Source: Microbacterium sp. Leaf320
GTDB lineage: Bacteria > Actinomycetota > Actinomycetes > Actinomycetales > Microbacteriaceae
DNA length: 64,000 nucleotides
NCBI RefSeq assembly: GCF_001423485.1
Contig: NZ_LMOD01000004.1
Coordinates: 1-64,000 of the forward strand
Direction: 5' to 3'
Position 1 is the first letter of the stretch. Each line of letters opens with the position of its first letter. Of the stretch, positions 36,027 through 44,809 are shown one piece after another. A program made the position numbers and the translations under genes. The notes beneath the pieces were generated by a model, which saw nothing but the letters and a program-made list of their open reading frames with translations, did no database searches and was not told the DNA's origin.

Positions 36027-37166
36027 TCAGTCAAGAAGTGCGGCGAGGATGCCGTCTGAGTACCGCGCGGTCGAGAACGCCTCGGCCACCGCGGACGAAT
36101 CCGCCACCGCGAGCTTCGCCTGGGCCGGCCAGTCGTCGATCTTCGCGGCGATCGCAGCCGCCAGTGCCCGGGCGTCACCGGGTGGCACGAGCGTCGCGCT
36201 CTTCGACGCGCTGACGGCTTCGGGTAGTCCGCCGACCTCGCTCACCACCGCAGGGCGCGCGGCGAGCGCGGCCTCGACGGCGGTGTTGCCGAAGGTCTCG
36301 TCGACCAGCGAGGTCATCACGGAGATGTCAGTCCGCGCGAGGTCTTCCCATACCGAGGCCTTGAAGCCGAGGAAGGACACGCGATCGCCCAGACCGCAGC
36401 GCTCGACCTGGGCATGCAGTTCGTCGAGGTACGACTCGTTGCCGGGGAAGACCGCGCCGACGACGTCGAGGGTGGCATCCCGACCGTCGCGGATGAGGGC
36501 GTCGAGCGCATCGATCGCCACATGCACGCCCTTGCGGTGCGACAGGCGACCGACGTACAGCAGCCGGGTCGGCGCGGCGAGCGGAACGCGCGGAGGCACG
36601 ACCTGCTCCGGGCCGGCGACCGCGTTGTGCACGACCACGGTGCGGTTGCGCACCTGAGGTGCGGCTGAAGCCAGGACGCGTCGCGTGAAGTCGCTGTTCG
36701 CGATCACGCGATGCGTGAACGCGAGGGGCAGATAGAGGGCGCGACGCACGATGCCGGCGACGGAACCTTCTCCTTCGTGCACGTGGCACACCGTCAGGCG
36801 TCTGCTGAGACGACCCAGGAGAATCCACAGCGGGGGAGTGATCGTGTTGACGATCACCGCGCCGGGATCGACCCGACGGATCAGCCTGAGCCCGGGGCCG
36901 ACGGATCTGATCGATGTGACGACCAGGTCCACCAGTCCGCGGGGGTTGAGAAGACCCTTGCGCACCACCGGCGTCGCGCATTCGACGACCTCCGCGCCGG
37001 CGCCCTCGAGCAGGGGCACGAGAGGACCCGCGTGCGGCACCGTCACGACCACTCTCCGGCCGGCCCCGACGAGTGATCGGACGGTTTCGAGCACCATCCG
37101 ATCGGAGCCGTACAGGTCGGCGCCGGGGTTGGCGATCAGGACCGCGTTCGGGTCGCCCTTCGTCAT
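36027..37166 (-). CDS. Glycosyltransferase family 4
   Basis: GT-B fold transferase of 379 residues. The N-terminal half starts with LIANPGADLYGSDRMVLE, the donor-side loop of GT4 enzymes. The C-terminal half holds VGRLSHRKGVHVAIDAL (near 220) and the ExxGNTAVEA segment (TFGNTAVEAALA near 310) that binds the nucleotide sugar. It adds a sugar to the growing EPS repeat unit at the inner membrane face. Its ATG is two bases after the stop of the upstream TIM-barrel gene, so it is the last gene of the leftward EPS operon starting at 41949. Confidence 0.9.
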   Translation of the reverse strand: MTKGDPNAVLIANPGADLYGSDRMVLETVRSLVGAGRRVVVTVPHAGPLVPLLEGAGAEVVECATPVVRKGLLNPRGLVDLVVTSIRSVGPGLRLIRRVDPGAVIVNTITPPLWILLGRLSRRLTVCHVHEGEGSVAGIVRRALYLPLAFTHRVIANSDFTRRVLASAAPQVRNRTVVVHNAVAGPEQVVPPRVPLAAPTRLLYVGRLSHRKGVHVAIDALDALIRDGRDATLDVVGAVFPGNESYLDELHAQVERCGLGDRVSFLGFKASVWEDLARTDISVMTSLVDETFGNTAVEAALAARPAVVSEVGGLPEAVSASKSATLVPPGDARALAAAIAAKIDDWPAQAKLAVADSSAVAEAFSTARYSDGILAALLD

Positions 37167-37167
37167 G

Positions 37168-38061
37168 TCAGCGCTGCGGCCAGTACTCGTCCACGAGGCT
37201 CACCGTGGACGCGATGTTCGCGCGGCTCGATGCGCCGAAGACGATCGACTCGAGATTCGGCAGCGAGGTCACCCATTCGATGGCCTCGCGCGGGGGGATC
37301 GCCCCGCTCGCGTACACCGACATCGCGACGGCGCGGAACGGGCGCTTCTCCATCGCGTCGCGGTATGCGTCGACGCCGCCCGACATGCGGAAGCCGAGCT
37401 TGTTGATGTTCGAGCACACGATCGGGTTCTCGACGCCCGCCTTGTCGAGGTCGTCGAGCAGACGCGGCAGGTTCATGGTGATGAAGCCGGGCTCGGCGTT
37501 GTAGCGCTTGCGCACATGGTCGGCGAAGATGCGGAACGCGTCGGTGAAGCCCAGGCCCGACAGCAGATCCACGACGACGTTCTGCAGCCAGATGACGGGG
37601 GTGTTCAGCCCCTCGAACATCTTCATCTCGGCGTCGATGAGCAGCGTGGTGACGCCCTCGATGTCCTTGCGGGCGAGCGAGGACGTGCCGCGGGCGATGC
37701 TGTCGAGCAGTCCCTCCTCCGGGAGGAACTTGCGGATCGCCCCGAGGAAGCCGTCTTCCGTCACAGCGTTCGCGTACTTGTGCGCATAGGGCATGCAGGG
37801 GAAGAAGGTCATGTCTGCGTAGCGATCGGGATGGGCCCGGACATGATCGGTCACCTCCGCGATCCGATCGTGGGTGGTGCACATGAACGTGTGCACGCCC
37901 TCGTCGTAGGCGGCATCGAGCACCCCCATGATCGCCTCGGTGTCCTGGAACCGCATCTGCTGCGCGCGGGCCTTCTCTTCCGACATGTGGTTGACGCCGA
38001 AGAACTGGTTGTCGCCGAACAGCAGGCGGTCCATCGTGCGAGTGGATGTCGTCATGGTCAT
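37168..38061 (-). CDS. TIM-barrel protein, possibly aldo/keto reductase related
   Basis: A 297-residue soluble protein of uncertain family. Repeated beta-alpha units can be followed (FGDNQFFGVNH, VLDAAYDEGVHTFMCTTHD, VWLQ, FITMNLPRLL). The C-terminal SIVFGASSRANI resembles the phosphate-binding end of aldo/keto reductases. The usual Asp-Tyr-Lys-His tetrad is not clearly present. It overlaps the Gfo/Idh gene by four bases (ATGA), and a GT4 gene follows after two bases, so it acts in EPS precursor or sugar modification. I do not assign a reaction. Confidence 0.65.
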   Translation of the reverse strand: MTMTTSTRTMDRLLFGDNQFFGVNHMSEEKARAQQMRFQDTEAIMGVLDAAYDEGVHTFMCTTHDRIAEVTDHVRAHPDRYADMTFFPCMPYAHKYANAVTEDGFLGAIRKFLPEEGLLDSIARGTSSLARKDIEGVTTLLIDAEMKMFEGLNTPVIWLQNVVVDLLSGLGFTDAFRIFADHVRKRYNAEPGFITMNLPRLLDDLDKAGVENPIVCSNINKLGFRMSGGVDAYRDAMEKRPFRAVAMSVYASGAIPPREAIEWVTSLPNLESIVFGASSRANIASTVSLVDEYWPQR

Positions 38062-39173
38062 TTCCCTCCACGCAGAGCGCTCAGCGCTGCCGCGATACGC
38101 CCCTTCGGTGCCGTCTGCACGGCGAGATCGGATGCTGCTTCTGCGGTGAGGCGCGAGTCCTCGCGAAGCGCATCCTCACTGATCATCGAGATCACCCTGT
38201 CGGTGACCGCTGCCGATGCGAAGTCGTTGGTCCCCGCCGATGCGCCGGCCTGGGCTCGCTGCACGAAGGAGTCCAGCTGCGCGCTGTACTCCTCACCCCG
38301 CAGATAGAACCAGGGCGCTTCGGTGAGATCGGTGGTGTATCGGACGTTCCAGCCGACGCGGTAGCCCTCGGGGATCGTGGCGGTGTCGCGCAGGTAGACA
38401 TGGATCTCCTGGCGGTCTGCGTAGATCCGACCGTTCGTGCCCCAGAGGGTGATCTTCGTCGTCATCTTGCGCTGTGACTCGTCCGACCAGTTCGAGATGA
38501 TCTGCGCGGTGCCGTCGGCGTAGTGCAGGGTGCTCGCCACGGCGTCGTCGATCTGTGCCGAGAAGATGCTGGTCAGCTGGCTGCCGCTGACCGACTCCGG
38601 CGTGCCGAGATACCAGGTGAGGAGGTTGAGCGGGTGAGCTGCGTAGTCGTACAGGCATCCTCCGCCGGTGGCGCGTTCGCTGCGCCAGGTGCGGCCGGCC
38701 GGCTTGAGGACGACCGGGCCGTAGGCCTCGGCGAGCGCGGTGTTCACAGTGCCGATGGCGTCGAGATCGAGCAGGCGCTTGACCTCGAGGAACGCGCCGA
38801 CGAACCGGTTGTGATAGCCGACCTGGGTGACGAGACCCTTCTGCTCGGCGAGGGCTGAGAGCTCGACGCTGTCAGCCGGGTCGATCACGAGCGGCTTCTC
38901 GCAGAACACGTGGATCCCGCGCTGCAGCGCATTGCGGATCATCCCCGCGTGCAGGTGGGTCGGTGTCGCGATGATGATCGCCTGAGGGCGGGCCTCGTCG
39001 AGCATCTTGTCGAGGTCTTTGTATGTCTTGACCCCGGTGTACTTCGCCAGGATGTCGAGCAGATACCCCGTGGCATCGCACACCCCCACGAGGTTCACGT
39101 CGGGGTGCGCCTTGATCATCGAGAGATGGGACAACCCCATCTTCCCGAGTCCGACCACTGCCACATCGATCAT
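38058..39173 (-). CDS. Gfo/Idh/MocA family oxidoreductase
   Basis: NAD(P)-dependent sugar dehydrogenase of 371 residues. The Rossmann motif VGLGKMGLSH (7-16), ATPTHLHAGM near 75, and the family hallmark EKPL (CEKPLVIDP near 96) are all present, followed by GYHNRF near 120 and a C-terminal substrate domain with GGGCLYDYAAHPL near 168. It likely oxidises or epimerises a nucleotide sugar for the EPS. Its ATG overlaps the upstream glycosyltransferase stop (ATGA) and its stop overlaps the next gene likewise. Confidence 0.92.
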   Translation of the reverse strand: MIDVAVVGLGKMGLSHLSMIKAHPDVNLVGVCDATGYLLDILAKYTGVKTYKDLDKMLDEARPQAIIIATPTHLHAGMIRNALQRGIHVFCEKPLVIDPADSVELSALAEQKGLVTQVGYHNRFVGAFLEVKRLLDLDAIGTVNTALAEAYGPVVLKPAGRTWRSERATGGGCLYDYAAHPLNLLTWYLGTPESVSGSQLTSIFSAQIDDAVASTLHYADGTAQIISNWSDESQRKMTTKITLWGTNGRIYADRQEIHVYLRDTATIPEGYRVGWNVRYTTDLTEAPWFYLRGEEYSAQLDSFVQRAQAGASAGTNDFASAAVTDRVISMISEDALREDSRLTAEAASDLAVQTAPKGRIAAALSALRGGK

Positions 39174-40318
39174 GCGTTTACCCCTGTCTGCTGCTGCGCG
39201 TGCCCTCGCCGCGCGAGCGCGGTGCGAAGGGCCTGTTCGTACTCGGCGCCGATCTTGGCCCACGTGAACTCCGCACGGAACCGGTCGCGGCTGGCGGCGC
39301 CCATGCGCCGTCTTCTGCTGTCATCGGAGAGCACATCGTCGAGCAGGCCGGCGAGATCGTCGGCTCCGGTGAAGTAGGCGTTGTCGGGTCCTGCGACCCA
39401 CGTGTTGTACGGGTTGTCGTGGGCGATGACGGCGTTGCCGGCACCCATGGCCTCCACAAGCGACGGGTTGGTGCCGCCGACAGTGTGCCCGTGGAGGTAG
39501 AGGGCGGAGTGGAACCGGAGCGACTGGATGCGGTCGGGTTCGAAGATCGACCCGGGGAAGATCACCTCATCGGATGCCGCGGCGCGGACGGCCACGTGAT
39601 ACGGATCGTCGTCCCCATAGGGGCCGACCACGACCAGCGGCATGCCGCGTTCGGTCGCGGACCACGCCTGGACGATCTCGAGCACCGAGTTCTCGGGGAT
39701 CGGTCGGCACACGATCATCGCGTACTCGTCGGGAACGAGACCGAGCTCTTCGACCGGGGCCGTCGGGGCGTCCAGCACCTCGTGCGCGCCATACGTGATC
39801 GTCTGCACGCGGCGCGAGCCGAAGTGCCGGCGCAGGTATGTGGCGATCACGGGGTGGTCGGCGATCAGCACGTCGCCGACCCAGCCGGCGAGCCGCTCGT
39901 TGGCGAGCAGAATGCCCTGCTTGACGATGCCCCAGCGCTTGCGGGTCCACTCCATGCCGTCCATGTTGATGACGTTCGGGATCCGGCGGAGCCGCGGGAT
40001 GATGTCGAAGACGCCGGTGTTGTAGCCGAACGTGAGCCAGACGTCTCCGTCGACGTGCTCGCGCATCGCGTGGCGGATGGTGGTCAGGTCGAACGCCGAC
40101 GTGCCCTTCCAGCCGTCGCGGGGCTCGTGCACGAGAACTCGCTGCAGGCCGTTCCATTCGTCGACGGTCGTCGGCCCGTCGCCGGGAAGCTGGCAATAGA
40201 CGATCACGTTCCAGCCCTGATCGCGCAGGTACAGACCGACGTTCTCGGCGGCCGTCTCGAAGCCGCCGTATGCGGCCGGAACGCCGTGGGTTCCGAGTAT
40301 CCGGACGGTTGATGGCAC
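39170..40318 (-). CDS. Glycosyltransferase with DUF1972 N-terminal domain
   Basis: A 382-residue GT-B glycosyltransferase. The start ILGTHGVPAAYGGFETAAEN is the hallmark of the DUF1972 acceptor domain seen in rhamnosyl- and related transferases. The GT4 donor half has CRPIPENSVLEIV near 205 and GTNPSLVEAMGAGNAVIAHD near 290. The GTG at 40318 was chosen because GAGGGGG lies upstream and the DUF1972 domain begins right after it. It sits 98 bases downstream of the priming transferase and is coupled by ATGA to the oxidoreductase. Confidence 0.9.
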   Translation of the reverse strand: MPSTVRILGTHGVPAAYGGFETAAENVGLYLRDQGWNVIVYCQLPGDGPTTVDEWNGLQRVLVHEPRDGWKGTSAFDLTTIRHAMREHVDGDVWLTFGYNTGVFDIIPRLRRIPNVINMDGMEWTRKRWGIVKQGILLANERLAGWVGDVLIADHPVIATYLRRHFGSRRVQTITYGAHEVLDAPTAPVEELGLVPDEYAMIVCRPIPENSVLEIVQAWSATERGMPLVVVGPYGDDDPYHVAVRAAASDEVIFPGSIFEPDRIQSLRFHSALYLHGHTVGGTNPSLVEAMGAGNAVIAHDNPYNTWVAGPDNAYFTGADDLAGLLDDVLSDDSRRRRMGAASRDRFRAEFTWAKIGAEYEQALRTALARRGHAQQQTGVNA

Positions 40319-40416
40319 GTTGATTTCCCCCTCATTTCGGATGCTCCCGCATCCATTTCGCTGCATGTCGGTCCCGCATCCGCCTCCCCGGCGGACCGAA
40401 CCACAGCGTTCTGTGA

Positions 40417-41949
40417 CTAGTATGCCCCGCTGGGCTGCACCATGACCTTGGCAGTTCGCCACATGATCTGCAGGTCGTTCATCACGGACCAGTTCTCGAC
40501 GTAGCGCAGGTCGAGACGCACGCTCTCATCCCATGAGAGGTCGCTGCGACCCGAGACCTGCCAGAGACCCGTGATGCCGGGCTTGATGTACAGGCGGCGG
40601 AAGACCGTGCCGTCGTATGCCGTCACCTCAGAGGGCAGCGGCGGACGAGGGCCCACGACGCTCATGTCGCCGATGAGTACGTTCCAGAACTGCGGGAGCT
40701 CGTCGAGCGACAGCTTGCGCAGGATCCTGCCGACGCGGGTGACCCGGGGGTCGTCCTTCATCTTGAACAGGAGGCCCGCCCCTTGGTTCTGCTCCTTGAG
40801 AGCGGCGAGCTGCTGCTCGGCGTCGGTCTTCATCGAGCGGAACTTCATGATCTTGAACGTGCGTCCGTCACGCCCGACGCGTTCCTGGGAGAAGAACAGA
40901 GGCCCAGGGGAGTCGAGCTTGACGAGCAGCGCGAGGAACGGAGTGATCAGTGCGATCGGGATGAGCGCGATGGATGCGACAGCGATGTCGAGTGCACGCT
41001 TGAGCACATGCTGGCCACCCTCGTACGAGGGGATCTGCACCTGGATGAGCGGAAGGCCCTCGACCGGCGCGAACGAGATGCGCGGACCGGCGACGTCGGT
41101 GAGGCGGCTCGAGAGCACGAGCTCTGCGGCCGTGCCTTCGAGCTGCCAGCTCAGGTGCTTCACGAAGTCCGGGTCGCCGTCAGGACGGCTCGCGACGATG
41201 ATCGTGTCGGCGCCGAGCTCTGCGGCGACCGTCGAGACCGAGTTCACGTTGCCGAGCACCGGGAAGTGCGCGTTCGCGACCTCGACGTCACGGGCGTTGC
41301 CGTCGAGCAGCGTGGCACCGACGACCTGGTACCCGGAGGCGCCGATCGGGTGCAGGGTGCGGATGACGTACTCGACGTCGTCCCTGTTGCCGACGACCAG
41401 CGTGCGGGAGGCGAACCGCCCCCGCGCACGCTGAGCCGTCAGCCAGTGCCGCCACGCCCATCGCGTGACGAGCAGCGTGAGGACACCGAGCGGCAGACCG
41501 ACCAGCAGCAGGAGCTGCATCGTCTGCCAGCCGAGTACGACGCCGAGCATGGCGATGATCCCGAACGCCAGCCCGCTCGCATGGGCGACGCCGCGGTACT
41601 CGGTGGCGCTGGCACGGAACAGTGCTGCATCACGTGTATGCAGAGCACTGAGCATCAGGTACCAGAGCGTGGCCAGCAGAATGCCGTTGCGCAGGGCCTC
41701 TTCCCCCGCGACACCCGTCATCAGCTGGACCGCTGCTGTGATCCCGACGGCGAACAGGATGACCCCTGCATCCGTGATCCGCAGTCTCATCCGATAGCGC
41801 CGCTCCCACTGGCGGCGCCTCTCCAGCGTCGCGGACACGCGCGGTGTGACCACCGTGTGCGTGACCGACTTGGTGGCTCGCGGTGCAGCGACCGGCGTGA
41901 AGACCGAACCCGCGCGAGTGATGCTCAGGGCATCCTCGACGGAAGTCAT
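40417..41949 (-). CDS. Priming undecaprenyl-phosphate sugar phosphotransferase (WbaP/CpsE-like)
   Basis: A 510-residue polyisoprenyl-phosphate hexose-1-phosphate transferase that starts EPS repeat-unit assembly on undecaprenyl phosphate. The N-terminal half has about four to five membrane helices (60-200) and a Rossmann-like domain (215-320). The catalytic C-terminal domain has KRALDIAVAS near 325, QERVGRDGRTFKIMKFRSM near 370, DELPQFWNVLIGDMSVVGPR near 420, and the TGLWQVSGRS block near 460. The start at 41949 was chosen over a longer frame because the upstream extension runs through the CTGGGGA promoter cluster. First gene of the leftward EPS operon. Confidence 0.93.
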   Translation of the reverse strand: MTSVEDALSITRAGSVFTPVAAPRATKSVTHTVVTPRVSATLERRRQWERRYRMRLRITDAGVILFAVGITAAVQLMTGVAGEEALRNGILLATLWYLMLSALHTRDAALFRASATEYRGVAHASGLAFGIIAMLGVVLGWQTMQLLLLVGLPLGVLTLLVTRWAWRHWLTAQRARGRFASRTLVVGNRDDVEYVIRTLHPIGASGYQVVGATLLDGNARDVEVANAHFPVLGNVNSVSTVAAELGADTIIVASRPDGDPDFVKHLSWQLEGTAAELVLSSRLTDVAGPRISFAPVEGLPLIQVQIPSYEGGQHVLKRALDIAVASIALIPIALITPFLALLVKLDSPGPLFFSQERVGRDGRTFKIMKFRSMKTDAEQQLAALKEQNQGAGLLFKMKDDPRVTRVGRILRKLSLDELPQFWNVLIGDMSVVGPRPPLPSEVTAYDGTVFRRLYIKPGITGLWQVSGRSDLSWDESVRLDLRYVENWSVMNDLQIMWRTAKVMVQPSGAY

Positions 41950-41984
41950 GCCGAGGCTCCTTGAGCCGTGTATGTACGCAGAAA

Positions 41985-42022
41985 TCCCCAGTGCGCCATT
42001 ATTTTCCCCAGTGTTTCCCCAG
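41985..42022 (-). promoter_or_regulatory. Cluster of three CTGGGGA elements upstream of the priming transferase
   Basis: Minus-strand CTGGGGA at 42022-42016, 42011-42005 and 41991-41985, at steps of 11 and 20 bases. The nearest is about 36 bases before the ATG, too far to be a ribosome-binding site, so a transcriptional or mRNA-level role is more likely. This is the clearest case of the shared element. The rest of the divergent gap to 42263 holds possible promoter boxes for the LtrA gene. Confidence 0.45.
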
Positions 42023-42263
42023 ACCACGGACCCCACGTCCATGGCATCGTCTGCATCCCGACCCCTCGGGTTCCTGCTGCATCCGTGATCCCACATCACG
42101 GGTTGCGATCACCGTCCCACACGGTGGTGCTGGCAGCAGGCACTGCAGACTTCGTTCACTCTAGCGGAACCGAACGTTCAGCGGAAGATAATTCACCCGA
42201 GTGGACGAACCGATATTCCGGTACATGCGCTGGGCCGCGGAATCTCGGCGATATTCTGACCGC

Positions 42264-43433
42264 GTGACCACAACTTCCGCACCGCGTTTCCACCTGAGTC
42301 GCATGCTGCCGCGTGACCCTGCACAGCCGCATCGGGCGGCCAGCATGCTCGAGCTCTTCTTCGACCTGGTCTTCGTCGTGGCCGTGAGCATCGCCTCGGC
42401 GCAGCTGCATCACGCGCTGAGTCACGGCGACTTCGTGCACGGCATCACGTCGTATGCGATGGTCTTCTTCGCGCTGTGGTGGGCGTGGATGAACTTCACG
42501 TGGTTCGCCACCTCGTTCGACACCGACGACTGGCTGTATCGCGTCACCACCATCGTTCAGATGGGCGGGGTGCTCGTCTTCGCCTCAGGAATCCCCGCCG
42601 CATTCGAATACGGCGACTTCACCGTGCCCGTGCTCGGCTACATCGTGATGCGCGTCGCGATGGTCGCGCAGTGGCTTCGTGCATCACGGAGTGCGGGCGA
42701 GCTGCGGTCGGCGACACGTCGGTATGCCTTCGGGATCGCCGCGGTGCAGGTGCTGTGGGTCCTGTTCCTGCTCATCCCCGCGGGCACCGCCCAGCTGCTC
42801 GCCTTCGTGGTGTTCGCGCTGATCGAGGTCAGCGTGCCGGTGTTCGCCGAGTACCGGCAGCAGACGCCGTGGCATCCGCATCACATCACCGAGAGGTACG
42901 GGCTCTTCACACTGATCGTGCTCGGCGAGAGTCTGCTCGCATCCGCGAACGCGATCATCGACGCGAGCCATGAGCTGGAATCGTTCGTCCCCCTCATCTC
43001 CATCTCCGTTCTGACGCTCGCCGTGACGGCATCGCTGTGGTGGATCTACTTCTGGCCGCCGCACCACCGCGCGATCACGACGTTCGGCCGGTCGCTCCGC
43101 TACGGCTACACCCACTACGTGGTGTTCGCCGCCGCCGCCGCGTTCTCGGCCGGCATCGAGGTCGAGCTCGACGTGCTCACGGGAGAGAGCCACCTGTCGA
43201 ACGTGGTCGCCTCGTTCACCGTGACGATCCCGATCGTGATATTCCTGCTCGGCATCTGGTGGGTGGCGATCCGCGAGAACGCCGACCGCGTCGTGAACGC
43301 CGTGGTCCCGGTCGGGGCCGTCGTGGTGCTCCTCGACCCGATCCTGCCGATCCCCGTGGCCATCACCGCGCTGGTGCTCGTGGCGATCGTGGTTGTGCTC
43401 GTGCTGCACCCGCCCGTCGATAAGAAGGCATAG
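42264..43433 (+). CDS. Low temperature requirement protein A (LtrA) family membrane protein
   Basis: Membrane protein of 389 residues with about ten helices. ASMLELFFDLVFVVAV near residue 28 is the LtrA hallmark, and ERYGLFTLIVLGESLLA near 213 is the second conserved block. The family name comes from a Listeria gene needed for cold growth; the biochemical role is unknown. GTG 42264 was chosen, with GATATT (42250-42255) as a possible -10 for a leaderless message. A GTG at 42201, which also has a GATAAT about 8 bases upstream, is an alternative. Confidence 0.88.
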   Translation: MTTTSAPRFHLSRMLPRDPAQPHRAASMLELFFDLVFVVAVSIASAQLHHALSHGDFVHGITSYAMVFFALWWAWMNFTWFATSFDTDDWLYRVTTIVQMGGVLVFASGIPAAFEYGDFTVPVLGYIVMRVAMVAQWLRASRSAGELRSATRRYAFGIAAVQVLWVLFLLIPAGTAQLLAFVVFALIEVSVPVFAEYRQQTPWHPHHITERYGLFTLIVLGESLLASANAIIDASHELESFVPLISISVLTLAVTASLWWIYFWPPHHRAITTFGRSLRYGYTHYVVFAAAAAFSAGIEVELDVLTGESHLSNVVASFTVTIPIVIFLLGIWWVAIRENADRVVNAVVPVGAVVVLLDPILPIPVAITALVLVAIVVVLVLHPPVDKKA

Positions 43434-43534
43434 CTATCGCATAGACGAGGCATAGCTCGCTGATCGGCTCCTCCGTGACCATGGGTACATCGACACACGC
43501 ATCGACACCCGAAACCATCGAGAGGAGCACGATC

Positions 43535-44515
43535 ATGAGCCGCATCCCCGAACCCGTCCAGACCCCTGAGGGCCCCACCTATGAGGGGCTTCTGCTCGAC
43601 AGGGCCGACGAGGAGGTCGTCGATCAGGGCGCGGCCTTCGACATCCGCACCCTCGTGACCCGTCGTGGAGTGCTCGGTCTCGCAGGTCTCGGCGTCGGCG
43701 CGGTCGTCCTGGCCGCCTGCGCCCCCGCGGCGACCGGCACATCGAGCACGAGCAGCAGCGACCCCACGGCGACGACCGAGAGCGATGCGTCGACCAGCAC
43801 CACGACAGCGGCGGGGGAGATCCCCGACGAGACCGCCGGCCCGTACCCCGGAGACGGATCCAACGGCCCAGACGTGCTCGAGGAGTCCGGCATCGTCCGC
43901 CGGGACATCACGACCTCGATCGACGGCTCGGCCACGGCCGACGGCATCCCGCTCACCTTCGAGTTCGAGGTGCTCGACCTGGCGAACGGCGGCGTGCCCT
44001 TCGCGGGTGTCGCCGTCTACGCCTGGCACTGCACCGCCGAGGGGGAGTACTCGATGTACTCCTCGGGGCTGGAGGACGTCACGTATCTGCGCGGCGTGCA
44101 GGTGGCGGATGCCGACGGCAAGGTCTCGTTCGCATCGATATTCCCCGGGTGCTATTCGGGGCGCTGGCCGCACATCCATTTCGAGGTGTATCCGGATGTC
44201 GCCTCGATCACCGACTCCGCCAACGCGATCGCCACCTCGCAGATGGCGCTCCCCGAAGATGCGTGTGCAGCGGTCTACGCAGACTCCCGCTACGACGGCT
44301 CCTCGCAGAATCTGTCGCAGACGAGCCTGTCCGGAGACAACGTCTTCGGCGATGACTCCGCGGCCCTGCAGCTGCCCACGATCACGGGAGACGTGGCCGG
44401 TGGCTACACGGCGACACTCGTGGTCGGCGTCGACACGACGACCACCCCCACCGCAGGCTCCGCCCCCTCGGGTGGCGACGGCGGCCCCGGCGGCGGCGGC
44501 CAGCCGTCCAACTGA
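43535..44515 (+). CDS. Tat-exported intradiol dioxygenase-like lipoprotein
   Basis: A 326-residue protein. The cytosolic N-terminus (about 45 residues) is followed by a Tat-type signal TRRGVLGLAGLG and a lipobox LAAC (Cys near 72). After a Ser/Thr linker comes a protocatechuate 3,4-dioxygenase-like beta barrel (about 100-275). The Fe ligand pattern is visible as Tyr in VYAWHC near 165 and as CYSGRWPHIHFEVY near 207 (Tyr, His, His). Such secreted homologues often have no proven ring-cleavage activity. GAGAGGAG precedes ATG 43535. Three tat genes follow directly, suggesting a dedicated export route. Confidence 0.85.
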   Translation: MSRIPEPVQTPEGPTYEGLLLDRADEEVVDQGAAFDIRTLVTRRGVLGLAGLGVGAVVLAACAPAATGTSSTSSSDPTATTESDASTSTTTAAGEIPDETAGPYPGDGSNGPDVLEESGIVRRDITTSIDGSATADGIPLTFEFEVLDLANGGVPFAGVAVYAWHCTAEGEYSMYSSGLEDVTYLRGVQVADADGKVSFASIFPGCYSGRWPHIHFEVYPDVASITDSANAIATSQMALPEDACAAVYADSRYDGSSQNLSQTSLSGDNVFGDDSAALQLPTITGDVAGGYTATLVVGVDTTTTPTAGSAPSGGDGGPGGGGQPSN

Positions 44516-44539
44516 CGCTCTCAGGAAAGGAGAGAAGAC

Positions 44540-44806
44540 ATGCTTCAGAACCTCACCGGGTGGCACGCCCTGGTCATCCTCGCGATCGTCGTCCTCATCT
44601 TCGGCGCCGCCAAACTCCCCGCCCTCGCCAAGAGCGTCGGGCAGTCCATGCGCATCCTCAAATCCGAGGTCGCCGAGCCTGCGGGCGACACCGCGGACGA
44701 GCCGCACGCCGAGTCGCGGCCGGTGACAACACGGAACGCCCGCGCGTACGTGGACGCCGTCGGGTCGGACGACCCGACCCGACCCGTCGCGCGCACCCCG
44801 GAGTAG
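44540..44806 (+). CDS. tatA: Twin-arginine translocase subunit TatA
   Basis: An 88-residue TatA/E protein. One N-terminal membrane helix (HALVILAIVVLIFGAAKLPALA) spans residues 9-30, with the FG hinge, followed by the amphipathic helix with KSVGQSMRILKSEV and an acidic tail. It forms the pore-like oligomer of the Tat system that moves folded proteins. AGGAAAGGAGAG precedes the ATG. It lies 24 bases after the dioxygenase-like gene and 3 bases before tatC. Confidence 0.9.
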   Translation: MLQNLTGWHALVILAIVVLIFGAAKLPALAKSVGQSMRILKSEVAEPAGDTADEPHAESRPVTTRNARAYVDAVGSDDPTRPVARTPE

Positions 44807-44809
44807 ATC

